Positions 7,500-15,101 of a stretch of DNA of 64,000 nt are shown piece after piece (position 1 is the stretch's first letter; every line of letters begins with the position of its first letter). Both the position numbers and the translations under genes were made by a program. The notes beneath the pieces are model-generated. The model searched no databases. It saw only the letters and a program-made list of their open reading frames with translations, and was not told the DNA's origin. Source of the stretch: CAZKWG01 sp964615375 (lineage in GTDB: Bacteria; Myxococcota_A; UBA796; CAZKWG01); assembly GCA_964615375.1 (NCBI GenBank), contig CAZTOW010000002.1:364534-428533 (forward strand). Reading direction: 5' to 3'.

Positions 7500-8981
7500 T
7501 CAGGCCGAGGCCTGACGGTCCCAGGCCCGGATCTGCGCGAAGTCCTTGATGTGGCCCCAGATGGCCTTGGCCCCGCGCGCCATGTAGTCCAGGTCCTCCA
7601 GCGACCGGAGATCGTGGAGCTGGTTCATCAGGAAGCGCGGGTGCAGGAAGAGCTTGTAGAACTGCCCCGCCATCCGCACGACCTCCTCCTCGTTCATGTC
7701 GGTCAGCACGCAGACGGGCTCGGTCATGTCGTAGCGGTCGTAGTCGGTCTCGTCGAAGCGGATCCAGCCGTTCCGCTGGCAGAGATCGAAGAGGGGCGTG
7801 CCCGGGTAGGGCATGACCACCGTGGCCTGCAGGTGGTGGGCGAGCCCGTTGTGCATCAGGTAGCGGGCCAGCTTCAGCGTCTCGTAGGCGTCCTCGCGGG
7901 TCTCCCAGGGATAGCCCACCATCAAGGTGAGGTGCGGCTGGAGACCGGCCTTCGTCGCCATCTTGCAGCCCTCGATGATCTGCTCCTTCGTCAGTGACTT
8001 GTCGAGGATGTCGATGGTGCGCTCGCTGGCGCTCTCGATGCCCAGGATGAGCTTGCGGAAGCCCGCCTTCTTCATCAGCTCGCAGTTCTTCGGCGTGAAG
8101 TAGTCGAAGCGGAAATTGCAGTCGAAGATGACCTTCTCGTTGATCTTCCGCCCGATCATCTCGTTGCACAGCCGGATGAGCCAGTTGCCCGTGGGCAGCG
8201 CGCCCGTGTCGTCGAAGATCTCGCGGGCGCCGTGGCGGTCGATGAGGAATTCCATCTCGTCCGCCAGCCGCTCGGGGCTGACCGTGCGGAACTTCGGGTA
8301 GGTCACCGTCCAGGAGCAGAAGGTGCAGCGCCCGTAGGGGCAGTCGCGCCCGGCCATGGTCCAGAGGAAGGGCAGGCGCTTCTTCCACTTCTCGAAGTAG
8401 AGGTGGGCGTTGGTCAGGTCGCGATCGATGAAGGGCAGCTCCTCGAGGTTCCCCAGCGCCTTGTAGGGCCCGGTGTCCCCCCAGGTCCCGTCGTCGTTCC
8501 GGTAGAAGACCCCGCCCGCCAGCGCGTCGCCCCGCGAGAGGTGGTTGACGAGGTTCTGGAGCGAGAAGTCGTAGTCGCCGCCCGTGAAGCAGAAGTCGAC
8601 CTGGCTGTGCTCCATCGACTCGGCGGCGTTGCCGGCGATGTGATCGCCCATCAGCACGCAGCGCAGCCCGGGGACCAGGCGCTTGAGGTGCGCGATGATC
8701 GCCCAGTGCTGGCGGACCACCGGGCTCTTCGTCTCCATCACCACCAGCTCGGGCTGGAAGTCCAGCAGCAGGCGCTCGAACTGGGCCTGATCGCGCTGCT
8801 CGGCGATGCAGTCGGTCCAGCAGACCTCGTGCCCGTCGTGCTTCAGCAGCGTGGCCGCGGAGGCCGGCACGCAGGGATAGAGGTAACTCGGCTCGTGGAA
8901 CCACTGGAACTGGCGGTTCTGGGTCAGCATGGGGCTGCCCTTCGACGACACCAGCGGGGGATAGGCCACCATCACGCGCAT
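7500..8981 (-). CDS. Radical SAM protein with N-terminal cobalamin-binding-like domain
   Basis: Start taken at ATG 8981 (MRVMVAYPP), 493 residues; an upstream ATG at 9023 would add 14. Residues 1-180 resemble the Rossmann-like B12-binding domain of class B radical SAM methylases, although the classical DxHxxG loop is only loosely matched by GDHIAG near 130. The radical SAM core begins with Cys214, Cys219 and Cys222 in CPYGRCTFC, spacing CX4CX2C instead of CX3CX2C. The segment LILGIESASERTIDILDK and the PYPGTPLFDL motif are typical of BchE/HpnP-like family members. Substrate cannot be inferred; the divergent neighbours are pterin- or flavin-type genes. Confidence 0.85.
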   Translation of the reverse strand: MRVMVAYPPLVSSKGSPMLTQNRQFQWFHEPSYLYPCVPASAATLLKHDGHEVCWTDCIAEQRDQAQFERLLLDFQPELVVMETKSPVVRQHWAIIAHLKRLVPGLRCVLMGDHIAGNAAESMEHSQVDFCFTGGDYDFSLQNLVNHLSRGDALAGGVFYRNDDGTWGDTGPYKALGNLEELPFIDRDLTNAHLYFEKWKKRLPFLWTMAGRDCPYGRCTFCSWTVTYPKFRTVSPERLADEMEFLIDRHGAREIFDDTGALPTGNWLIRLCNEMIGRKINEKVIFDCNFRFDYFTPKNCELMKKAGFRKLILGIESASERTIDILDKSLTKEQIIEGCKMATKAGLQPHLTLMVGYPWETREDAYETLKLARYLMHNGLAHHLQATVVMPYPGTPLFDLCQRNGWIRFDETDYDRYDMTEPVCVLTDMNEEEVVRMAGQFYKLFLHPRFLMNQLHDLRSLEDLDYMARGAKAIWGHIKDFAQIRAWDRQASA

Positions 8982-9078
8982 GTGGAATCCCCACTCGGTA
9001 GAGGGATGTTCTCTGGATCGCACGGCCAGGGGCCTCCGTCAACAGGCTTCCGCGCCCTGGCGCCGGCAGAGCAGCGGG

Positions 9079-9084
9079 CTACAC
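9079..9084 (+). promoter_or_regulatory. Probable -10 element TACACT for the folB-like pair
   Basis: TACACT lies 30 nt before the GTG start at 9109 in the 127-bp spacer between divergent genes. A GACGAGG sequence between box and start could serve as a ribosome-binding site. No convincing -35 is visible. Confidence 0.4.
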
Positions 9085-9108
9085 TGCCGCCTCCACGACG
9101 AGGCGCGC

Positions 9109-9582
9109 GTGCACAGCACCCGGCAGGACAGGGCCCCCAACCTCAACCCGGAGCCAGCGCTCCCCCCCGCCGGGCGCGCGCTCGACCGCGTCCACGGCGC
9201 CGGCTTCGCCTACGAGTGTCGCCTCGGGTTCCACGAGTACGAGAGCCACATCCGCCAGCGCGTGCTGGTGGACTTCGAGGCCTGGACGGACTGGCGGCGC
9301 GCCGCGGCGCTGGATGAGCCTGAGGCCGGGCTGGTGGACTACTACGAGGTCAACCGCATGCTCACCGCCCTGGTGGAGGCGCGGGAGTGGCGGCTGCTGG
9401 AGGCCATGGCCGAGGCCATCGCCCGCGCCCTCTGCGAGCGCTTCCCCGTGGAGCGCGTGCGCGTCAAGGTCACCAAGGCCCCCTTCGACATGCCCAACAC
9501 AGGCTCCGTCGCGGTCGAGTGCTGGCGTTCGCCTGGGGACTACGCCATCGCCGAGGAGGACGCGAGCAGGAGCCGCGCATGA
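9109..9582 (+). CDS. folB: Dihydroneopterin aldolase-like (FolB family) protein
   Basis: The likely start is GTG 9109, giving 157 residues with about 20 residues ahead of the domain. The FolB fold is recognisable: ALDRVHGAGFAYECRLGFHEYE at the first strand, RQRVLVDFE, LVDYYEVNRML, WRLLEAMAEAIARAL and the strand VRVKVTKAPFDMP. The helix with LLEAMAEAIA corresponds to the pterin-pocket helix of FolB. FolB converts 7,8-dihydroneopterin to 6-hydroxymethyl-dihydropterin in folate synthesis; close paralogues do epimerisation in tetrahydromonapterin synthesis. The next gene, a RibD_C/DHFR-like reductase, overlaps by four bases, which points to a joint pterin pathway role. Symbol is by family, not proven orthology. 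Confidence 0.8.
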   Translation: MHSTRQDRAPNLNPEPALPPAGRALDRVHGAGFAYECRLGFHEYESHIRQRVLVDFEAWTDWRRAAALDEPEAGLVDYYEVNRMLTALVEAREWRLLEAMAEAIARALCERFPVERVRVKVTKAPFDMPNTGSVAVECWRSPGDYAIAEEDASRSRA

Positions 9583-10244
9583 GGGTGTTCTCGAACACCG
9601 CCATGAGCGCCGACGGCAAGATCGGGACCTTCCGACATGACCACGTCGCCATCGGCTCGGCGGAGGATCTCCGCTTCATGAGCGAGCTGCGCGCGCAGGC
9701 CGACGCGGTGCTGGTGGGCGGTCAGACCTTCCGCAACTGGCCCCTGCCGCTGGTCGAGCGCCCGGAAGCGCTCCGCTCCCCCGTGACCGGACGGCGGCCC
9801 ATGCTCAACGCCGTGCTCACGCGGAGGGGGCTCGTCGACGAGGCGAACGCCGAGCAGATTCGGAGGCGTTGGCCCGATCCGCGCGTACACCTGCTCGTGT
9901 TGGGTGGGCCCGGTTTGGACGTGGCCGCGCACGAGCGCGCGCTGGGCGCGGAGGTGCTCGTCCACGAGGCGCCGAGCCCGATCTGGGCCATCCAGGCCCT
10001 CGCCGAGCGCGGCTGCGGGAGCGTCCTCGTCGAGGCCGGCGGGGATCTCCTGTTCCAGCTCCTCGAGGCCGGGCTGCTCACGGAGCTCTACATCACCGTG
10101 TGTCCGCTGATCATCGGCGGGGCCAGCGCCCCTACGCCCGCCGACGGACGCGGATTCACCGCCGAACAGATCCGCCGTCTGCGCCTGCTGGAGGCCCGTC
10201 AGGTTGGCGAGGAGATGTTCCTACGTTATATGGTCAGATCGTGA
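9579..10244 (+). CDS. RibD C-terminal domain/DHFR-like reductase
   Basis: A 221-residue protein whose ATG overlaps the TGA of the FolB-like gene (ATGA). It matches the bacterial bifunctional deaminase-reductase C-terminal family: NTAMSADGKIGTF at the N-terminus, AVLVGGQTFRNW, VHLLVLGG, SVLVEAGGDLLFQLL and ELYITVCPLIIGG are all hallmark strands and the GG-containing NADPH-binding loop. Free-standing members include pyrimidine reductases of riboflavin synthesis and DHFR-like reductases. The deaminase half of RibD is not fused here. Coupling to a FolB-like gene favours a dihydropterin or dihydrofolate substrate, but a riboflavin intermediate is also possible. Confidence 0.85.
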   Translation: MRVFSNTAMSADGKIGTFRHDHVAIGSAEDLRFMSELRAQADAVLVGGQTFRNWPLPLVERPEALRSPVTGRRPMLNAVLTRRGLVDEANAEQIRRRWPDPRVHLLVLGGPGLDVAAHERALGAEVLVHEAPSPIWAIQALAERGCGSVLVEAGGDLLFQLLEAGLLTELYITVCPLIIGGASAPTPADGRGFTAEQIRRLRLLEARQVGEEMFLRYMVRS

Positions 10245-10297
10245 GCTGAAGACGTGAGGCGCCGCGCCGCGGCGGTCTCGCCTGAGGAGCGTCCGAG

Positions 10298-11866
10298 ATG
10301 TCCCTGCGGGATCAGGCGTGGTGGCCCGAGTTCTGTAATCGCCTCCGTACCGAGCCCATGGAGCAGCTCGCGCGCGCTTACGGCCAGTCCTATCAGGCGC
10401 TCTCCGTGGCGCTGAACCTGGCCGACGACGGCGGTCCGGCGACGGAGGCCGCCTGGTGGCCCGAGGCTGTGCGCCGCTACCAGGGGGGCGCCTCTCTCCG
10501 CGAGATCAGCCGACTCTTCGGCGTGAACCTCCGCCGCCTGCGCCGGGCCCTCGCCCGCGCCGGCCTGCGGGTCAGCGGCGAGGATCTGGACGATGAGGGC
10601 GTGCCCGCGCTCGTCGCCATGCGCGATCAGCTCGGCAAGCTCCCCGACGGCGTGATCGCGGAGAGAGCCGGCGTCCCCGTGGAGGCGGTGCAGGGTGAGC
10701 GTCGGCGACTGAATGTCCCGGCCTACCGCAACGTCAAAGGTGGAGAGGAGGAGCCCGCGCCCGCGCCGGCCCTCGCGCCCGCGCCCGCGCCGGCCCCCGC
10801 GCCGGTCAAGGAGAGCCGCCCGGCCGAGCCCGCGCCGAGGGCCTCCCGCGTGGCGGCCGAGCAGCCGGCCACCCCCATCCGCCGCGTGGTCTTCACCGCG
10901 ACCGCCCAGAGCGCTCCCCCCGCCGACAGCCGCGCGCCCGCGATGACCCGCCGCGAGGAGTTCCGTCGCGGCGGCCGGGACTGGCGCGAGGAGCCCACCC
11001 GCGCCGCGCCCACGGTGGTCTCCCGCAACACCTTCCGCCGCGAGACACCGAGCGAGCCGACCGTCGTTCGCCGCCCCAGCTCCGGCGGGCGCCTCAGCTC
11101 CCTGGCCCGCGGGGAGCTCCCCCCGACCGAGGACATGGGCGGCGGGCGCAGCGAGGCTCAGGGTGAGGATCTCGACAGCCTGACGGGCGGCGCGAACGTC
11201 AACCGCGAGCGCCGCGGTCGCCTGCGCCTCATCCGCCCCGACGCCATCACCCCCGAGCCCGAGCCCACGCCGGAGGCCCCCAAGCCTCGCAAGCGCAAGG
11301 AGCCCAGCTACAGCCCGGTGCGCATGGTCTCGCCGGACGCCGTGGACCTGAGCGAGCTGGCCCCCGCCACCCCGCCCGTCGAGCTCCGCGCCGAGGACGA
11401 TCGCCCCGCGCGCCCGGCCCCCGAGCCCGAGCCGGTCGAGGAGCTCGCGCCGCTCCCGCCGATGCTGGACTCCCTCCCGCCCGAGCCCGCGGCGCTGCCC
11501 CCGCGCGCGCCGCTGGTGCTCCCGCCCGAGGAGGAGGAGGATCTGGAGCCGATCGTGGTCAAGCCCGCGCGCTCCTCCCGATCGCGCGCCGCCCGGCCCG
11601 CGCCGAGCCCTGTGGCGGCGCCCCCGGCGGCCCAGCCGGTCGCGGCGGCCTCCCCCCCGGCCCAGGTCTCTCGCCCGGCGCCCGTCGCGCTCGCCGCCGC
11701 CCCGCCGCCGTCTGGCGCCCGCGGCTGGCTGGTCCGCGTCGAGGGCCGCGCCACCCCGCTGGTGATCCTGGCGGCCGACATCCTCTCGGCCACCCGGCGC
11801 GCGGCGCAGGAGCTCGGCCCCGAGGAGCTTCGCAGCGCCAGCATCGTGGCGATCGGCGTGCTCTGA
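10298..11866 (+). CDS. Protein with N-terminal helix-turn-helix-like repeats and a long Pro/Ala-rich linker
   Basis: A 522-residue protein; GAGGAG eight bases before the ATG is a clear ribosome-binding site. Residues 1-140 contain three HTH-like units, two of them beginning with a W-W-P-E motif (residues 8-11 and 49-52) followed by segments such as LREISRLFGVNLRRLRRAL, and a third near DGVIAERAGVPVEAVQ. Residues about 150-460 are low-complexity Pro/Ala/Glu/Arg sequence. The last about 50 residues form a small domain starting GWLVRVEGRATPLVI and containing a helix, ATRRAAQELG. I do not recognise the full architecture. DNA binding through the N-terminus is inferred from the HTH pattern. Confidence 0.75.
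   Translation: MSLRDQAWWPEFCNRLRTEPMEQLARAYGQSYQALSVALNLADDGGPATEAAWWPEAVRRYQGGASLREISRLFGVNLRRLRRALARAGLRVSGEDLDDEGVPALVAMRDQLGKLPDGVIAERAGVPVEAVQGERRRLNVPAYRNVKGGEEEPAPAPALAPAPAPAPAPVKESRPAEPAPRASRVAAEQPATPIRRVVFTATAQSAPPADSRAPAMTRREEFRRGGRDWREEPTRAAPTVVSRNTFRRETPSEPTVVRRPSSGGRLSSLARGELPPTEDMGGGRSEAQGEDLDSLTGGANVNRERRGRLRLIRPDAITPEPEPTPEAPKPRKRKEPSYSPVRMVSPDAVDLSELAPATPPVELRAEDDRPARPAPEPEPVEELAPLPPMLDSLPPEPAALPPRAPLVLPPEEEEDLEPIVVKPARSSRSRAARPAPSPVAAPPAAQPVAAASPPAQVSRPAPVALAAAPPPSGARGWLVRVEGRATPLVILAADILSATRRAAQELGPEELRSASIVAIGVL
10750..10806 (+). repeat. Short GC-rich tandem repeats coding a Pro-Ala linker
   Basis: A run of six-base CCCGCG/CCGGCG-type units encodes alternating Ala-Pro residues in the linker of the HTH protein. 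Such slippage-prone tracts can vary in length between strains. Confidence 0.6.
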
Positions 11867-11912
11867 GGCCGGCTCAGCCGGTCTCGCTCAGCCGGTCTCG
11901 CTCAGCCCGTCG
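11867..11912. repeat. Tandem 14-bp repeat between convergent genes
   Basis: The unit CTCAGCCGGTCTCG occurs about two and a half times in the gap between convergent genes. The first copy also forms a short hairpin, CCGGCT-C-AGCCGG. It may act as a weak bidirectional terminator; there is no U-tract. Confidence 0.5.
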
Positions 11913-11915
11913 CCG

Positions 11916-13823
11916 TCACCAGGCCTCGCTGTAGTCGCAGTTTCCGTCCTTGTTGTCGGCGACGCAGGCTGCAGCGTGGGCGATGACCGGCTCGCCGGCC
12001 AGGGCGGACTGGAAGTACTCGAAGATCTGCTGCATGGCGGCGTCCCCCGCGGGCGTGTCCCGGGCGGCGAAGCCGTGCTTCCCGAGATCGTCCTCGTCCT
12101 CGGGCACCTTGTACTGCTCGAGCGCCGCACCTGAGCTCACCTGCTCGGCCTGGCCGAGCACCGCGACCTCGTAGACGGAGGGCGTGAGCAGCACGCCGTT
12201 CAGGGAGGCCGTGAGGATCTCCGAGCCGACGTTGGGCAGGATGGGGTCCCCGATGCTCGCCTGCACCAGCGCCATGTCGCCCTCGGGCAGGCCACCCCAG
12301 GCCGCGCCGTCCGCGTCGTCCCAGGCCGTCTGGGTCATCAGGAGGCCGAAGGCCGCGCCGAAGGGGTCTTCGTAGGCCGCCTGCAGCACACCCTCCAACA
12401 TCGCGTAGGTGCTGGACGGCGGGATGAAGTGGGTCCAGCCCCCGCCCGCCACGTTGAGCACCGCGTAGTGGACGCGCTCCTCCGACAGCAGCACCACCGC
12501 GCCCATCGTGCCGCCCAGCGATCCGCCCATCCACAGCGGCTCCCTCGTGTCGGGGCGCCGGCCCGCGGCGGGGTTCTCCTCGCTGCCCAGCGTGTCCGCG
12601 GAGAGCGCGTCGCCCAGCACCCCGTCCAGGGCCGCCAGCACGGCGCGCACGTTGGCCACGCTGCTCACCAGACCGGCGGTAGACGCCGAGCTCCCCTCCA
12701 GCGCCGCGTTGCAGACGCGCCCGAAGGTGGTGAACACGGTCGCGTCCGTCCAGCCCTCCCACTGCGTCCCCACCTTGGCGATGCCCGCCGCGGCGGACTC
12801 GTCGTCGAAGGCGTCGTCGTCCACGTTCCCGCCCGTGCCGTGCCCGTAGAGCGCCACCTCGTAGTCGCCCTCCCCCTTGGGGATGACGACGCGGAAGGGG
12901 GCCTCACGCCCGTCGGAGAGGGCCGCCGGCAGGCCCGCCTCGTCCAGCACGAAGAGCCCGTCCTCGTCCCGGAACTCGGGCAGGCCGACCAGCCGGCCCT
13001 TGACGATGGCGGCGATGTCCCGCGCGGGGTCGAGCTCGACCTCGTCGATCTCCACGCTCACCGCGCCCGCGTCCAGCGCCGCGAGATCCGCGGCGTGGAT
13101 GGCCTCCAGCCGCTGCCCGGGATCGTCCTCGGAGCGGGTCACGAAGTCCCAGACCCGCAGCACCCGGGAGACGTCCACGCCCGCGCCCTCCAGCAGGGCC
13201 CGGGTCGGCGCGTGGTAGGCCCGCCAGTCCGCCTCCTCCTGGCTCTCGGGCTCGACCAGGCCCAGGGCCACGCGGGTCGCGCGCGAGGCCTCCAGCGCCC
13301 CGCCGCCCTCCTCCGTGAGCCCGTCCAGGACCACCGCCACCATCTCCGCGTTGGCGGGCATGGGCCGCAGCGGGCGCCCGATCACCAGATCCCGGGGCGC
13401 CATGCTGCCGCCGCCCTGGGCCACCTCCACCGAGAGGGGGACCTCCGCCCCGTAGTCGGGGTCCTGGGGCTCAGCGACGAGCAGGAGGAGCTGGCCGTCG
13501 AGGGTGGCGGGGTCCAGGCGCTGCTCGAAGCCCGTGGCGATCCCGCTGATCCGGGAGAAGCCGTCGGCCACGTTCAGGAGGGCGGGATCATCCGCCACCT
13601 CGATGGAGCTGGTCTCCACCTGCACCCGCACCCCGGTCACCCGCGCGTCGTCCGCCGCGAGGTAGCGGCTGGACGGCCAGGGCAGCAGGCAGGCGGTCTC
13701 GTCGTTGTCGTCGCAGGGCGCCGTCAGGGGAGCGCGCGCGCCGGGCGCCCGGTCCGTGGCGGTGAAGCCCTGGGGGTCGTCGTCGTGCCGGTGGCAGGCC
13801 AGGAGCAGGATGAGCGTGATCAT
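11916..13823 (-). CDS. Alpha/beta-hydrolase (lipase-like) lipoprotein
   Basis: A 635-residue protein with an extremely short lipoprotein signal, MITLILLLAC, Cys at position 10, followed by HRHDDDPQG. An N-terminal region of about 250 residues with calcium-like acidic patches precedes a serine-hydrolase domain: YGHGTGGNVDDD resembles an oxyanion-hole strand, and MGGSLGG near residue 435 is the GxSxG nucleophile elbow. The layout resembles large bacterial extracellular lipase/esterase lipoproteins of the Pla-1/cef group, from memory. Asp and His of the triad are not assigned. The C-terminus has an Asp/Asn-rich stretch, ADNKDGNCDYSEAW, near a possible disulfide. Likely surface or periplasmic esterase; substrate unknown. 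Confidence 0.75.
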   Translation of the reverse strand: MITLILLLACHRHDDDPQGFTATDRAPGARAPLTAPCDDNDETACLLPWPSSRYLAADDARVTGVRVQVETSSIEVADDPALLNVADGFSRISGIATGFEQRLDPATLDGQLLLLVAEPQDPDYGAEVPLSVEVAQGGGSMAPRDLVIGRPLRPMPANAEMVAVVLDGLTEEGGGALEASRATRVALGLVEPESQEEADWRAYHAPTRALLEGAGVDVSRVLRVWDFVTRSEDDPGQRLEAIHAADLAALDAGAVSVEIDEVELDPARDIAAIVKGRLVGLPEFRDEDGLFVLDEAGLPAALSDGREAPFRVVIPKGEGDYEVALYGHGTGGNVDDDAFDDESAAAGIAKVGTQWEGWTDATVFTTFGRVCNAALEGSSASTAGLVSSVANVRAVLAALDGVLGDALSADTLGSEENPAAGRRPDTREPLWMGGSLGGTMGAVVLLSEERVHYAVLNVAGGGWTHFIPPSSTYAMLEGVLQAAYEDPFGAAFGLLMTQTAWDDADGAAWGGLPEGDMALVQASIGDPILPNVGSEILTASLNGVLLTPSVYEVAVLGQAEQVSSGAALEQYKVPEDEDDLGKHGFAARDTPAGDAAMQQIFEYFQSALAGEPVIAHAAACVADNKDGNCDYSEAW

Positions 13824-13872
13824 GTCCAGCCTATATCGCAGCTTTACGACCCGCGCCCGGCCATATCGCGCT

Positions 13873-14751
13873 TCAGCCCCCCGTCGCGTAGGGCCCGCCC
13901 GGCTCGTCGTCGAAGCGCTGACCGTCCCAGCGCAGCCGTCGCAGCGCGGTCATCTCCCGACGCTCCACGGTGTAGACGTTCAGGTGAGCCGTGCGCCGCT
14001 GCTCGGGGATGAGCGAGTAGCCGCTGGCGCCGGGGTTCAGGATGCTCACGGGCCCCGACGCGCCGGGCAGGCTGGCGCGGAAGCCGTGGTGCTCGTGCCC
14101 GTGCAGGATGGCGTCGACCCGGTCTGTGGACGCGATCAGGGCCTCCACCTCGGCGGCGTTGGAGAGGTTGCGCGTCCAGGGGCCGTAGGGCTGGCCGCGG
14201 CGCCCACGTAATGGATAATGCATGGCCAGGAAGATGAAAGGCCGATCCTTCGCGGGTACAGCCTCCAGCAGAGCGCGAGCCCGCTCGATCTGGGCGGGCG
14301 GCGTGTAGCCCGAGCTCAAGAGTGTGTAGCGGCAGCTCTCCAGCGTGAGCACCGACACCTCGCCGAAGCTGTGCAGGTGCGGGATCTCCGGCCCCATCCA
14401 GTCCCCGAACCAGCGGCGCATGTGCTCGCCGGGCACGGCCTCGGGCAGGTAGGTGTCGTGGTTGCCCGGGATGATGACGGCCGGGCAGCGCTCCAGCAGC
14501 GGCGACAGCAGGGCCCGCGCGCCCTCGAACTCGGCGTCCAGGGCCTGCGCCGTGAGGTCGCCGGTGATGATCACCAGATCCGGCTCCAGCGCCCGCGCCG
14601 TCGCCACCGCGGCGGCCTGGACCTCGGCCGAGAACTTGCGGGAGCGGCCGAGCAGGTAGAGGTTCGCGCTCCCCATCATTCGCTTCAGGCTCAGCTCGCC
14701 CGGCTTCGGCGCCACCTGCACGTGCAGGTCCGTCAGATGCACGATCCTCAT
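13873..14751 (-). CDS. Calcineurin-like metallophosphoesterase
   Basis: A 292-residue cytosolic protein with the full metallophosphoesterase motif set: HLTDLHV at residues 5-11, IITGDLTA, IPGNHDTYL, AMHYPL and HGHEHHG. These give the two-metal site. The N-terminal half is typical of the Icc/MPP_1 type enzymes acting on cyclic nucleotides or other phosphodiesters, but substrate is not predictable by eye. Its ATG overlaps the stop of the small membrane protein gene (ATGA), and that gene overlaps the transporter, so it is the third cistron of a tightly coupled operon. Confidence 0.88.
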   Translation of the reverse strand: MRIVHLTDLHVQVAPKPGELSLKRMMGSANLYLLGRSRKFSAEVQAAAVATARALEPDLVIITGDLTAQALDAEFEGARALLSPLLERCPAVIIPGNHDTYLPEAVPGEHMRRWFGDWMGPEIPHLHSFGEVSVLTLESCRYTLLSSGYTPPAQIERARALLEAVPAKDRPFIFLAMHYPLRGRRGQPYGPWTRNLSNAAEVEALIASTDRVDAILHGHEHHGFRASLPGASGPVSILNPGASGYSLIPEQRRTAHLNVYTVERREMTALRRLRWDGQRFDDEPGGPYATGG

Positions 14752-15101
14752 GCGCGCGCCCTCCAGAGCAGCGTAGCCGCGGCGGCGAGCAGCGCGAAGC
14801 AGAAGCCGCCCGCCAGGAGGCCGGGGGCCAGGCTGGCCGGCGCCACCCCCACCCAGACCTTGTGGCCGTCCATCTCCATGACCGCGACCCCTGGCGCGTC
14901 CGGCGCCCAGAGCAGCCTACCCGCGGCGTCGGTGGTCCCCACGGTGCGCTGGTGCGCGTCCACCGCCCCGGCGTGGCTGGTCTCCAGCACGGGCACGCCG
15001 CCCCGCGGTCGCCCGTCCAGGGTCGGCCGGGTCGGGATCTCCACGCCCTCGATGGGCTCGCCCTCGAGCGTGAGCTCCAGGATGACCAGGGGACGGCTCA
15101 T
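14748..15101 (-). CDS. Small protein with C-terminal transmembrane helix, unknown
   Basis: Start ATG 15101, 117 residues, beginning MSRPLVILELTLEGEP. Residues 1-85 are predicted mainly beta and resemble a small Ig-like or carboxypeptidase-regulatory-like sandwich (TTDAAGRLLWAPDAPG, then MEMDGHKVWVGV). The C-terminal helix at about 90-112 is hydrophobic and ends in WRARA, so the domain would lie outside or inside depending on topology; positive-inside suggests the C-terminus is cytosolic. It overlaps the transporter upstream by 4 bp and the phosphoesterase downstream by 4 bp. No family recognised. Confidence 0.7.
   Translation of the reverse strand: MSRPLVILELTLEGEPIEGVEIPTRPTLDGRPRGGVPVLETSHAGAVDAHQRTVGTTDAAGRLLWAPDAPGVAVMEMDGHKVWVGVAPASLAPGLLAGGFCFALLAAAATLLWRARA

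Noticed and set aside
10750..10806. Possible CRISPR-like or VNTR array
   Set aside because: Units are six bases and in frame; they only encode an Ala-Pro linker.
12429..14012. 527-residue plus-strand open frame opposite the lipase-like lipoprotein
   Set aside because: His/Arg/Gly-rich translation without domains; the opposite strand has lipobox and GxSxG.
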